A DNA stretch of 64,000 nucleotides from contig CAZVZK010000021.1 of the NCBI GenBank assembly GCA_964630925.1, positions 28,047-92,046 on the forward strand, given 5' to 3'. This document shows, piece by piece, positions 17,609-27,200 of the stretch. Numbering within the stretch: the stretch's first letter is position 1; each line of letters begins with the position of its first letter. The notes beneath the pieces were generated by a model, which saw nothing but the letters and a program-made list of their open reading frames with translations, did no database searches and was not told where the DNA came from. Position numbers and translations under genes: made by a program. The stretch is from RGDT01 sp964630925 (GTDB lineage Bacteria; Planctomycetota; Planctomycetia; Gemmatales; Gemmataceae).

Positions 17609-18610
17609 TCATTCCGCGTTCTCGAACGCGGCGCCCGGCTCGACGCGCCCGGGGGAGACGCGCGGCCTGGGGTCCGACGCCTTGTCTTTCCTCCACACCA
17701 GCCGGGCCTTGTCCGCCGCCGCGTTGAAACGCAACGAGCCGTTGGCGGTGAGGATGGCCTCGACGGCCGTCCCCGGCCCGCTCACGACCCCGTGGATGGC
17801 CACCTCCTTGCCGCGGAGGCGGGCGCGGGATCCGCCGCTCAGGGCGTTGATGTTCACCCGGCCCGTGGGGGCCTCCAGATCGACCGAGGAGCCGCCGTCG
17901 ATCCCGGCGTGGATGGAGGCGTTCACGGTGGCGCGGAGGATGGCCCGCGATTTGTCGCTCACGGTCCGCTCGATGTGGACCTCGCGGGCCTCCAGGCGCG
18001 ACGCGTCGAGCGTCGAGCCGCCGCTGATCGACCCGATGTGGAGGGTGCCGATGCGTCCCGCGAGCTTCACGACCTGGCCGTCCTTCAGGCTGTCGATGCG
18101 GTGGTGCCCCCCCGGCTGATCGAGCCTGACGGTGTCGGCTCGCTCTTTCACCTCGGCGAATACCTTCTCCAGGGCCGATATCCTCGTGAGCGCCTCGGCG
18201 AGTTTGGCCTCGGCCTCGTTACGCTTCTTGCCCTCGGCGGCGACCTTACCGGCGAGCGCCTTCTCTCGCGTCTCGGAGCCCTTGGCGGCCACGGCGGCCC
18301 GCTTCTCCCTGGCGGCCGCGGCGGCGAGTGCGGAGTCTGCCGATTCCTTCTGTTCCAGGAGCGCGGCGTACTCCGGCGTCTGCTCCGCCCTGACCACGTC
18401 GGGGCGCGTGGCCCAGAGCGAGAGGGTGGCGGCGGAGAGTGCGGCGACGGCCACGATCAGGCCCCAGGGGCGGGCCGGCTCCGGCGGGGGAGGGGGCGGC
18501 GGCGCGGCCTCCTTGACGGCGAAGGGGGAGGCGCAGGCGGGGCAGGCCGGGCCGGCGGCCTCGTCTTCGGTGAGGAGGATGTCACAGTGCTGGCAGCGCG
18601 CGACGGCCAT
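17609..18610 (-). CDS. Zinc-ribbon, membrane, coiled-coil protein, paralogue A
   Basis: 333 residues. A zinc ribbon (Cys6, Cys9, Cys23, Cys26) is followed by a Pro run, one membrane helix (~49-67), an Ala/Glu/Lys coiled coil (~75-165) and a beta-rich C-terminal domain. In that domain short Gly/Ser/Asp turns (ISGGSTLDAS, IDGGSSVDLE, LSGGSRARLR) repeat, recalling the stacked beta-strand DUF2807-type adhesin fold. The role is unknown. Its paralogue lies just upstream on the same strand; the first ~65 residues and the promoter region are identical or nearly so, while the rest is much less similar. It ends 37 bases before the dioxygenase start. Confidence 0.78.
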   Translation of the reverse strand: MAVARCQHCDILLTEDEAAGPACPACASPFAVKEAAPPPPPPPEPARPWGLIVAVAALSAATLSLWATRPDVVRAEQTPEYAALLEQKESADSALAAAAAREKRAAVAAKGSETREKALAGKVAAEGKKRNEAEAKLAEALTRISALEKVFAEVKERADTVRLDQPGGHHRIDSLKDGQVVKLAGRIGTLHIGSISGGSTLDASRLEAREVHIERTVSDKSRAILRATVNASIHAGIDGGSSVDLEAPTGRVNINALSGGSRARLRGKEVAIHGVVSGPGTAVEAILTANGSLRFNAAADKARLVWRKDKASDPRPRVSPGRVEPGAAFENAE

Positions 18611-18691
18611 CGGCGGGTCCGCTCATGGGCATGGGTGATTGTCGCCCCACGGCGGCTCTTGTGCAAGGGGCACGCCCTCGCGCGCCCGCCT
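18429..18691. repeat. 263-bp perfect direct repeat, copy 1
   Basis: Identical to 19505-19767 (offset 1076). It spans the upstream region and the first ~60 codons of paralogue A. Its right end falls exactly at the stop codon of paralogue B. Confidence 0.9.
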
Positions 18692-19686
18692 TATTTCACC
18701 TTCTCGAACGTGGCCCCCGATTCGACGCGTCCCGGCGAGAGGCTCGGCTCCGGGTCGTCCGGCTTCTCCTTCCGCCACGTCAGCTTCCCGCCGCTGTGCA
18801 GGTAGGTGAAGCGGAGTGAGCCTCCGGCGGTGAGCGTGGCGTCGACCTCGGTCTTCGTGCCGTGGACCTGCCCGACGAGGAACAATTCCTTGGTGCGGGC
18901 CTTCAGACGCGAGTCGCCGGTGATGGCGTTGATGAAGACGCGCCCGGCGGGGGCGTCGATCTCGACGGCCGAGCCCTCGGCTATGCCGTTGACGGAGACC
19001 GTGGCGGCGGCCTTGAGGACGGCCTTCGATTTGCCCTTGATGCCACGCTCGATGTAGATCTCGCGTGCGTCGAGGCGCGACGTGTCGAGCACCGCGCCCC
19101 CGCCGAGCGACCCGACGCGCAGCGTGGCGATCCTGCCGGAGAAGCGTACGACCTCGCCGTCCTTCACACTTTCGAGGCGGTGGCTGCCGCCTGGCTGGTC
19201 GAGTTTGATGGTGTCGGCGCGTTCCCTCTCCTCTGCCACCGCCTTCTCCAGGGCCGTGATCTTCGCCAGCGCCTCGTTGAGTTTTCCCTCCATCCCGCCG
19301 CGCTTCGACGACTCGGCGGAGAGCTTGCCGGCGAGCGCCTTCTCGCGTGCCGCGGCGGCGAGGGCATCGGCGGCGGCCTTTTTCAACCTCGCGTCGATGG
19401 CGGCGAGCTCAGAGTCTACGGCCTCCTTCTGCCCCAGGAGCGCAAGGTATTCGGGCGTCCGCTCGGGCGGTGTGGTGCCGCGCGTGGCGCAGAGGGAGAG
19501 TGCCGCGGCGGAGAGTGCGGCGACGGCCACGATCAGGCCCCAGGGGCGGGCCGGCTCCGGCGGGGGAGGGGGCGGCGGCGCGGCCTCCTTGACGGCGAAG
19601 GGGGAGGCGCAGGCGGGGCAGGCCGGGCCGGCGGCCTCGTCTTCGGTGAGGAGGATGTCACAGTGCTGGCAGCGCGCGACGGCCAT
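18691..19686 (-). CDS. Zinc-ribbon, membrane, coiled-coil protein, paralogue B
   Basis: 331 residues with the same plan as paralogue A: Cys6/Cys9/Cys23/Cys26 zinc ribbon, Pro run, membrane helix, coiled coil, beta-rich C-terminal domain (LGGGAVLDTS, ITGDSRLKAR). The N-terminal ~65 residues match paralogue A except for two substitutions near the end of the helix; after that similarity drops to roughly half. This sharp step suggests gene conversion or a recent recombination of the 5' part. The start is shared with paralogue A. The 3' end of the WD40 gene overlaps this gene's first 154 bases in another frame on the same strand. Confidence 0.78.
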   Translation of the reverse strand: MAVARCQHCDILLTEDEAAGPACPACASPFAVKEAAPPPPPPPEPARPWGLIVAVAALSAAALSLCATRGTTPPERTPEYLALLGQKEAVDSELAAIDARLKKAAADALAAAAREKALAGKLSAESSKRGGMEGKLNEALAKITALEKAVAEERERADTIKLDQPGGSHRLESVKDGEVVRFSGRIATLRVGSLGGGAVLDTSRLDAREIYIERGIKGKSKAVLKAAATVSVNGIAEGSAVEIDAPAGRVFINAITGDSRLKARTKELFLVGQVHGTKTEVDATLTAGGSLRFTYLHSGGKLTWRKEKPDDPEPSLSPGRVESGATFEKVK

Positions 19687-19767
19687 CGGCGGGTCCGCTC
19701 ATGGGCATGGGTGATTGTCGCCCCACGGCGGCTCTTGTGCAAGGGGCACGCCCTCGCGCGCCCGCCT
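19505..19767. repeat. 263-bp perfect direct repeat, copy 2
   Basis: Identical to 18429-18691. It carries the start of paralogue B and the present stop codon (19533-19535) of the upstream WD40 gene. At 19768 the sequence switches abruptly to WD40 coding sequence, marking the recombination joint. Confidence 0.9.
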
Positions 19768-22265
19768 GCGATCCGGGCGAATGCTTCCTTCGCCTCGCGC
19801 GTCTGGCGGGCGCCGGCGTATCCGGCCGCCAGCTCCCGCAGGAGGCGGGCCGCCTCGGATGTCTTCATCCGCTCCAACGCCTCGACGGCCCGGCCCTGGC
19901 GCAGGGCCTCCAGATCCGCCTCCGCCTGCTGCAGCAGACGCTGTAGCCGGCCCCGCGGCTCCAGGGGTGGGTCCTTCTTCAGCGCGCGGATGATGTCGCC
20001 CTCGACGGCGCTGCCGAGGGCGCGAAGCCGCCGCTCGGCCTCGATCCGGGCGTCGAAGGATTCCGCATCCAGGTCATCGAGCCACGCCCTCACCCGGTCC
20101 GCGTCCACCCTTTCGGGCGTGAGGCGTTCGCGGAGGAGGGAGGCGGCCCCGCGCGCTCGCCCCAACGCCCGGATGGCGGCGAACGCCTTGCCAGCGTCCG
20201 GGTCAGCGAGCCCACCCCAGGCATCGACGAGGCGCGCGGGGGGTGCCAGCTCATCCAGATCCCAGACGAGGGCCGTCGCGTCCTCGCCCGCGGTCACCAG
20301 CCGCCGGCCGTCGCGGGTGAAGAAGGCGTCGATGACGCGGGGCAGCAGCGGGAGCGTCGCCCGCACCCGGCCCGACGCCGTCTCGACGAGGTGGACGCGA
20401 CACGACGCCGTCACCTGGCGTGTGGATTTGCCCCAGGCCGGGTCGGTGACGTTCGGCCGCACCACGGCGAGCGTCCGCCCGTCCGGCGATGCGGCGAGGA
20501 CACGCGCGTGAAATCCGACGGCCCTCCGCGGCACGGCGGGGCCGAGGCGCCATCCCCGGCGAACGTCCCACGCCTTCACGCCATCGGACGGCCACGCCGC
20601 CAGGACGCGCCCGCCGTTGAACAGCCGCGCCTCGGCGCCGCCCCCGCCCGGCGGGGTCTCGAAGAGGTGCCCACGCCCCGTCAGCGTCCGCACACGCAGG
20701 GCGGCCGCGCCCTTGGAGTGGTGCCGCGAGAGGAGGAGACTCGCGTACTCCGACGTGCCGAGGAAGTACTCCCCGTCGGTGTTGCGGAATCGCGCCAGCT
20801 CCTTCCCGTCCGCCGCGTTGAGGATGATGAGCGCGGGGTAGTCGATGCGGCCGCGGCCCTCGTGCAGGATCACCCGCTTGCCGTCGGCCGTGGCCCTCAC
20901 CTCGGCGACGGGCTGTTTCGCCGGCAGCGGGATGCCGCGCGTCTTCGCCCCCGTCCGCGCGTCGTACCAGGTGAACCTGCCGGGCGAGCCGACGCCCACC
21001 TGCCTGCCGTCGGGCGACCAGCCGACGCCGCGGAGGAGGCCCTCGCCGCGGATGCACCGGAGCATCCTGCCGGTGGCCAGCTCCCAGACGCGCACCTCGG
21101 AGGAGGACCGGCTGGCGACGCGCTCGCCGTCGGGCGAGACGGCGATGTCGATGCACCCCAGCCCGAGCGCGAAGACCAGGAAGCCGGTCTTGACGCGGTG
21201 GTCCTCCGGCGTCGGCGCCTGCTTGCCCTCGCGCAGGTCCCAGGTGCTGATGACCTGCCCGCTCGTCCAGGCGAGGAATCGGCCGTCTTCGCTGAACGTC
21301 ATCCAGGGCCGCCACACGCCGTCGGAGGGGACGGCGGTACACTTCACCTTGCCGTCGGCCGGGCCGAGCACGACGACGCTGCTCTCGCGTGAGGCGAAGT
21401 AAAGCTCCTTGCCGTCCGCGGAGAAGGCGAGCCGCGAGCGGGCCGGGCCGCCGACGGCGGTCCTGGTGACGCGCCCCGTCGTGAGGCTGACCAGCTCGAC
21501 GTACCCCTCCTCCTTCGGGTCCGGGCCGGCCCGGCGCACGAGGACGGCGGCGGTCTTACCGTCGGGGGAGAGGGCGAAAGAGGAGATGCCGCCCTTCGGC
21601 CCGAGCCTGCCGACCTCGCGGCGCAGACGCGGGTCGATCAGGTGGACGCCCTCGGCGGCGAGGGCGAGACGTCCGAGCGGGTCGAACGCCAGGCCGGCGG
21701 GGTCGGGGCGGATGTCCAGCTCGGTCTCCGACCGCCGTTCGCCGGAGGGGAAGTCGTGGACCGAGAGGACGGCGGGATCATCACCGCGGGGCGACTGGCA
21801 CAGGACGGCCAGGGACTTCCCGTCCTTACTGAAGGCGAGGTGTCTTGGGGTGCCACGCGAACGGCCGTCGCCCCAGAGCGCCCGCCGCGTGCCGGCCCGC
21901 CAGTCCCAGATCCAGACCTCGTCGGCTTCGGAGCCGTGGCCGGTCACCAGGCCCTTGCCGTCGGGCGTGAAGGCGATGGAGTGGGTGAGATCTACCGGGG
22001 GCGGCAGGGCGACGAGGGGCCTGCCGGTCGCCCGCTCCCAGATGCGGATGTCGTCCCCGTAACTGGCGAGGAGCGAGCCGTCGCGGCTGATGGCGAGGCC
22101 GCCGTCCGTCGCCCAGAGGTGGCGGTAACGCACGCTGCCGAGCCGGGCGATGGCCCCGGCCGGCAGCGGGTCGCCGTACAGGTCGCGGCGTGCCACGGGC
22201 GGGGCCGCCGCGGAAAGCGCACCCGCCGAGAGGGCGAGTAGCGCGGGCAGGAGGAGTCGGAGCAT
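19533..22265 (-). CDS. Secreted WD40-repeat protein with altered C-terminus
   Basis: 910 residues as read. It has a signal peptide (about residues 1-22), then numerous WD40-type blades (xxFSxDGKxLA...xVWDL) to about residue 680. A helical C-terminal region beginning RLVDAWGGLADPDAGKAFAAIRAL is shared by many planctomycete WD40 proteins. The blades imply two propellers for protein binding outside the cytoplasm. The last ~75 residues (from ACPLHKSRRG) are encoded by the 263-bp repeat, overlap the start of paralogue B and are Pro/Arg-rich, so they look like out-of-frame read-through. I infer that the native 3' end was lost when the repeat arrived. ATG 22265 begins the signal peptide. Confidence 0.8.
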   Translation of the reverse strand: MLRLLLPALLALSAGALSAAAPPVARRDLYGDPLPAGAIARLGSVRYRHLWATDGGLAISRDGSLLASYGDDIRIWERATGRPLVALPPPVDLTHSIAFTPDGKGLVTGHGSEADEVWIWDWRAGTRRALWGDGRSRGTPRHLAFSKDGKSLAVLCQSPRGDDPAVLSVHDFPSGERRSETELDIRPDPAGLAFDPLGRLALAAEGVHLIDPRLRREVGRLGPKGGISSFALSPDGKTAAVLVRRAGPDPKEEGYVELVSLTTGRVTRTAVGGPARSRLAFSADGKELYFASRESSVVVLGPADGKVKCTAVPSDGVWRPWMTFSEDGRFLAWTSGQVISTWDLREGKQAPTPEDHRVKTGFLVFALGLGCIDIAVSPDGERVASRSSSEVRVWELATGRMLRCIRGEGLLRGVGWSPDGRQVGVGSPGRFTWYDARTGAKTRGIPLPAKQPVAEVRATADGKRVILHEGRGRIDYPALIILNAADGKELARFRNTDGEYFLGTSEYASLLLSRHHSKGAAALRVRTLTGRGHLFETPPGGGGAEARLFNGGRVLAAWPSDGVKAWDVRRGWRLGPAVPRRAVGFHARVLAASPDGRTLAVVRPNVTDPAWGKSTRQVTASCRVHLVETASGRVRATLPLLPRVIDAFFTRDGRRLVTAGEDATALVWDLDELAPPARLVDAWGGLADPDAGKAFAAIRALGRARGAASLLRERLTPERVDADRVRAWLDDLDAESFDARIEAERRLRALGSAVEGDIIRALKKDPPLEPRGRLQRLLQQAEADLEALRQGRAVEALERMKTSEAARLLRELAAGYAGARQTREAKEAFARIAGGRARACPLHKSRRGATITHAHERTRRWPSRAASTVTSSSPKTRPPARPAPPAPPPSPSRRPRRRPLPRRSRPAPGA

Positions 22266-22290
22266 CGAGGCACCCCTGCTGGCGCCGGGC

Positions 22291-22716
22291 TCACAGCTCG
22301 CGGCGGATGCGATACAGCGTTCGCCCGATGTCGGTCAGCTCGTCGCGGAGGTGGTCGTAGGCCTTGCGGTTGATCGCCTTGTCGGCGGCCATCTCGCGGA
22401 TGTGCCGGTCGAGGTGGCGGACCTCCTCGTCGATCTTCTCCAACACCGCCCGGATAAAGCGGGGCCGGGCGTCACGCTCGGCGAGCTTGTGGATGGTGGA
22501 GGCGAGGCGTTCGATCTCCCTGGCGTGCTTGACGAGGTCGCCGTGGAAGCGGTGCTTGCCGAAGTGGGCGAGCACCTCCTCACGCAGCTCGCGGGCGTCG
22601 CGCTCCAGGCGGCGGGCGAGGCGGTCGATCTGGTCGTCGTCCTTCCCCTTGTCGCGGGCGTCGGCCACGCCGGGGGCGATGGCGGCGAGCAGGACGAACA
22701 GGGCCATTCGCGTCAT
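22291..22716 (-). CDS. Small secreted helical protein of unknown function
   Basis: 141 residues. A signal peptide (about residues 1-20, ending VADA) is followed by a highly charged, entirely helical body rich in Arg, Asp, Glu and His (DRLARRLERDARELREEV, later HLDRHIREMAADKA). It could form a helical bundle in the periplasm. ATG 22716 follows AAGGAG; the frame stays open upstream but without a signal. It ends 25 bases before the WD40 gene on the same strand, so the two may be co-transcribed. I recognise no family. Confidence 0.7.
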   Translation of the reverse strand: MTRMALFVLLAAIAPGVADARDKGKDDDQIDRLARRLERDARELREEVLAHFGKHRFHGDLVKHAREIERLASTIHKLAERDARPRFIRAVLEKIDEEVRHLDRHIREMAADKAINRKAYDHLRDELTDIGRTLYRIRREL

Positions 22717-22914
22717 AACGGTCACTCCTTGAGCGGGCCTCGCGGGTGTGTTGCCCGGGAGAGGCGTCGAGGCCTCCGGGGGCATCATAGCGGGCGGGGC
22801 AACGGCCCGCCTCAACCCCGGTTTCTCTCGCCCCCGTGGCATCGGAATTGCTCCGCCAAGACACCAACGAACGGCCCAATGACGGGCCATCCGTCCACCT
22901 TCCCGGAGTGACAC

Positions 22915-23313
22915 ATGGACACCACCAACAACAACACCCTGCGGCAGCCCTCCCCCAGCACCGGCCTGGCCATCGGATACATCACCGTCGGCACCCTGGC
23001 CGCGATCTGGGCCACCGTGTGGTGGTACTTCTTGCGCAACGAGGCGGCAGAGAGGGTCAGCGCCTGGCAGTGGTACGTCTGCGCCGGCCTGTTCTGGTCG
23101 GGCGTCGCGGTGGGCGTGATCGGCCTGCTCGTCGGACGCATCGGTTTGGAGGCGCAGAACGCCGACGTGCCGCTCGGGCAGGTGACCGCCGCGGCCGTCG
23201 AGCCGAATGGGGTCGCTCCCGCCGCGGCGACGACGCAGGCCGCCGCCCCGGCGGCGTCCATGGCGCCCATGCAGCCGGTGGTGATGGTGCCGGCCCAGAC
23301 GGTCAAGCAGTGA
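22915..23313 (+). CDS. Small two-helix membrane protein
   Basis: 132 residues: an Asn/Thr-rich start, two membrane helices (about 18-40 and 52-75), then an Ala/Pro/Val-rich tail of ~55 residues without predicted structure. ATG 22915 follows CGGAGTG. It is divergent from the small helical protein gene. No family is recognised; the tail may be a flexible linker. Confidence 0.65.
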   Translation: MDTTNNNTLRQPSPSTGLAIGYITVGTLAAIWATVWWYFLRNEAAERVSAWQWYVCAGLFWSGVAVGVIGLLVGRIGLEAQNADVPLGQVTAAAVEPNGVAPAAATTQAAAPAASMAPMQPVVMVPAQTVKQ

Positions 23314-23353
23314 TCGAGCGACGGGCTCCGGGGGGCCACTCGGGCCGCTGCGA

Positions 23354-23625
23354 GCTGGGGGCGAGACGCCCAGTGGCACTGGAGTTCTCCAGCATGAGGC
23401 GAGCAGCACCGCATAATCGTGTTGTGTGTGCAGACCCGGCACGCTGACGCCGTGCCGCTCGCCCCGAACTCAAGTGCCATTGGGCGAGACGCCCCCAGAC
23501 CCCTCGCTGCGAGCGGGGGGCGAGACGCCCCCAGACCCGCGCTTCAAGCTGGGGGCGAGACGCCCCCAGACCCGCGCTTCAAGCTGGGGGCGAGACGCCC
23601 CCAGACCCCCGGTCGGGCCCGCCTC
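23354..23625. repeat. Hairpin-rich repeat cluster, including a 35-bp tandem array
   Basis: This fills most of the 391-base gene-free stretch 23314-23704. The core is a hairpin CTGGGGGCG-AGA-CGCCCCCAG. Four copies start their CGAGACGCCC at 23485, 23521, 23556 and 23591 (spacing 36, 35, 35), joined by GACCCGCGCTTCAAG-type linkers. A fifth copy at 23362 is inverted relative to the first of these, giving arms at 23354-23385 and 23468-23501. Another copy sits inside the capsid remnant at 28219. The units abut with no unique spacers, so it is not a CRISPR array. Confidence 0.85.
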
Positions 23626-23704
23626 GCCTGAACCTCTCCCATCGACAACAGGCCACGCCTCGCGCTACAATAGACGGCACCCGTCCCCGCGAGGCCCCCC
23701 GGCC

Positions 23705-24295
23705 ATGTCCGACGACGTGCCGTTCGCCGACCTCATCCTCCGCGTCCGCCGTGGTGACCAGGCGGCCGCCAACCTCCTCGTGCAGCGGTACGAGCCGGCC
23801 ATCCGCCGCGCCGTCCGCTTCCGCCTCACCGACCCGCGTCTGCGCCGCACCCTGGATTCGATGGACGTGTGCCAGTCGGTGATGGCGTCGTTCTTCGTCC
23901 GCGCCGCCTCCGGGCAGTACGACCTCGACACCCCTGAGCAATTGCTGCGCCTTCTGACGACGATGGCGCGCAACAAGCTGCTCAACTCGGCGCGGCACGA
24001 GCACGCCACGCGGCGCGACAACCGCCTCGTCACCGACGACATCGCCGACCACGACGTGCCGACGGCGGCGCCGTCCCCCGTGCAGCAGGCCGAGGCCCGC
24101 GAGATGCTCGCCGAGGTCCACAAGCGGCTGACGCCGGAGGAGATGAAGCTCGTCGAGCTGCGGAACCAGGGGCACGACTGGAACGCCATCGCGGCCCTTC
24201 TCGGCGGCAACGCCGCCGCCCTGCGGCAGAAACTGCACCGCGCCCTGGCCCGGCTCTCGCAGGAATTCGGGCTGGAGGAGGGCGACGATGAATGA
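23705..24295 (+). CDS. ECF-type RNA polymerase sigma factor
   Basis: 196 residues. Region 2 is at about residues 8-95 (ILRVRRGDQAAANLLVQRY, then DSMDVCQSVMASFF) and region 4 at about 130-185 (LTPEEMKLVELRNQGHDWNAIAALLGG...LRQKLHRAL). The DSMDVCQSV variant is typical of planctomycete ECF groups linked to Ser/Thr kinases. The stop overlaps the start of the kinase gene by 8 bases, so translation is coupled; the kinase probably controls this sigma factor or its regulon by phosphorylation. ATG 23705 was chosen because region 2 starts shortly after it; upstream codons come from the repeat cluster. Confidence 0.9.
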   Translation: MSDDVPFADLILRVRRGDQAAANLLVQRYEPAIRRAVRFRLTDPRLRRTLDSMDVCQSVMASFFVRAASGQYDLDTPEQLLRLLTTMARNKLLNSARHEHATRRDNRLVTDDIADHDVPTAAPSPVQQAEAREMLAEVHKRLTPEEMKLVELRNQGHDWNAIAALLGGNAAALRQKLHRALARLSQEFGLEEGDDE

Positions 24296-27200
24296 CCCCG
24301 CTCTCCCCCCGTCGGAGGGGGAGGCCTCCGGCCCACACTCCCAGTCATCAGGGGGGGAGGCCTTCGGCCCACTCCCCCCCCCCCTGACGGAGGTGCTGCT
24401 CGCCCTCCGGCTCGGCTGGGAGCGTGGCGACCCACCCACCATCGAACAGCTCCTCGCCCGCCACCCCCACCTCGCCGGTGACCCCGACGCCATCCTCGAT
24501 CTCATCTACCAGGAGGTCGTCCTCCGCGAGGGCGCCGGCCAGAAGCCCCGATTGGCCGACTACGCGGGGCGATTCCCCGAGCTGGCGGACGCGCTGCGTC
24601 TACAGTTCGAGGTGGACGAGGCCCTCACCGTCGAGGGGCAGCAGACGCCGGCGTCCACGCTGCCGGCGACACTCAGCCCGGAGGGGATGGAGGATCTGCC
24701 CAAGCTGGAGGGGGTCGATCTGCTCGACGAGCTGGGGCGCGGGGCGATGGGCGTGGTGTACCGCGGCTGGCAGCGCGGGGCCAAGCGTCCGGTGGCGGTC
24801 AAGGTGCTGTCCGGCGAGATGCCGGCGGGCCGGGCCAGGAACGAGGTGGAAGCCGCCACACGACTGTCGCACCCGCACATCGTCACCGTCCACGAGGTGA
24901 AGGACCTCGGCGGGCGCGTCGCCCTGGTGCTGGAGTACGTCGAGGGCGGTAACCTCGCCGAGAAGCTGTCCGGCAAGCCGCAGCCGCCGCGCGACGCGGC
25001 CCATTTCATCGAGCAGGTGGCCTGGGCGATGGCCTACGCGCACGGGCGCGGCGTCATTCATCGCGACCTCAAGCCGTCGAACATCCTCCTCTCCGGCGGG
25101 CCGGACGCGCCGCTGGCGCAGTGCCAGCCGCGCATCGGCGACTTCGGGCTGGCCAAGCTCGTCGAACAGTCGGCCCATCTGACGAAGACGAATGATGTCC
25201 TGGGCACGCCGTCGTACATGGCGCCCGAGCAGGCGGTCAGCGCCGGGCAGGTCGGGCCGGCGGCGGACATCTACGCGCTGGGGGCGGTGCTGTACGAGAT
25301 GCTCACGGGGCGGCCGCCGTTCCTCGGGCAGAACCTCCTCGACACCCTGGATCAGGTGCGGCGGCTCGACCCCGTGCCGCCGTCTCAGCTCCAGGCGTCT
25401 TGCCCGCGCGACCTCGAAGTGATCTGCTTGAAGTGCCTGCACAAGGACCCCGCCCGTCGCTACGCCGGCGCACGCGACCTCGCCGAAGACCTACGCCGCT
25501 TCCTCGCGGGCGAGCCGATCAAGGCGCGGCCCGTCGGCTGGGCCGAGTGGGCGTGGAAGTGGGCGAAGCGGCGGCCCGTCGCGGCGGCCCTGGCGCTGTT
25601 CAGCGCCGCCGCCGCCGTGGCGCTGCTCGCGGGTGGCTACGTCGTCGCCGGCGTGCAGCGCCGGCAGGCCGACGCGGCGCTGAAGCTGGCCGGCCAGTTG
25701 GAGGAGCGGCTGCAGCAGTCGCGGCAGCTCCTGTACACGGCCCAGCTCCTGCGGATCGGGGCGATGGTGAACACGGGGCCGGCCCAGGGCCTGCGCATGC
25801 TGGAGAGCGAGGAGCTGTGCCCGCCGGGCCTGCGCTGCTTCTCCTGGGGCGTGCTGCATCGGCTGTGCCGGCCGTACCGCCATGTTGCCATGCTGACGCG
25901 GCCATCGGCGGGGCTGGCGCTGACGCCGGACGGGGCGCACGCCGTCGCGGGCGGGGCGGACGGGCTGCTGACGGTGTGGTCGCCGGCGGGGGCGCGGGTC
26001 GCCGGGTGGCGTGTTCCGGGCGGGGCGGTCACCGCGCTGGCGGCGGCGGACGGGCTGGCTGCGGCGGCGACGGCGGACGGGCGCGTGAGCCTGTGGGCGC
26101 TGCCGGGCGGCGAGGCACGCGGGTCGTTCGCGACGGGGAGCGGGCCGGCGGCGGGGCTTGCGTTCGGTCCGGAGGGGCGCTGGCTGGCCGTCAACGCCGG
26201 CAAGGCCAACGCCGCCGTGGTGCTGTGGGACACGCGGACGCTGCGGGTGCGGCGCTCGCTGCGGGGCGACACCGACCCGGCGTGCCGCGTGGCCGTGTCG
26301 CCGGACGGGGCGCGCGTCGCCTGCGCGGCCCTGGACGAGTCGATCCTCGTCTGGGACGTGTTGACGGGGCGTCTGGCCGCAGAGATGCGCGGGCACTCGG
26401 CGCCGGTGCGGTGCGTGGCGTTCGGGCCGGGCGGCAGGCAGGTCGTCTCCGGCTCCATCGACGGGACGGCCCGGGTGTGGGACGTGGCCCGCGGCGTCGA
26501 GGTGGACGCGGCGATGGGGGCCGTCGGCCCGGTCACCTCCGTGACGTTCACGCCGGACGGGCTGCAGCTCGTCCTGACGGGGGAGGGCCACGGCGATGAC
26601 GAGATGCCGGCCGACGTGCAGATCTGGGATCTGGCGCAGCGCAAGGGCCAGGAGCCGATGCGGGCACACCGCGGGGCGTCCGCGGTGCTGTTCGCTCCTG
26701 GCGGCAAGGCGATGCTGACAACAGGGGCGGACCGGACGGTGAAGTGGTGGGACCACCCCGGCCCGGTGCGGATGCGGGCGTTGGCGGGCCACACGGGGGC
26801 TGCGGGGACGGTGTCGATGACGCCGGACGGCAAGTCGCTGGCGTGGGTGACGACGCCGGCACGGCTCGGCCCGGATGAGGTGACGGTGATCGACGTGGCC
26901 ACGGGGGCCGTGGGGCCGCCTCTGCGTGGCGGGCAGCGTTCGATACGCCTGGTGGCGCTGGTGCCCGGCGGCCGGCTGGCGGTGACGGCGGGGGGGGCGG
27001 CGGACGAGCCGGCGGAGGTGTTCGTCTGGGACCTGGGCAAGGGCAAGGACGTGTGGGTGCTGTCCGGCCACGCGGGCGTGTGTTCGGCGCTGGCGGTGTC
27101 GGCGGACGGCAAGCGTCTGGCCACGGCGGCCGACGACGGTGTGCGCCTGTGGGACCTGGAGTCGGGACGCGAGCTGTGGAAGCGGCCCGGCAAGTTCATG

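Noticed and set aside
23485..23625. Regular repeats considered as a CRISPR array
   Set aside because: Units of 35 bases abut with no unique spacers, are hairpins of low complexity, and no cas gene is near.
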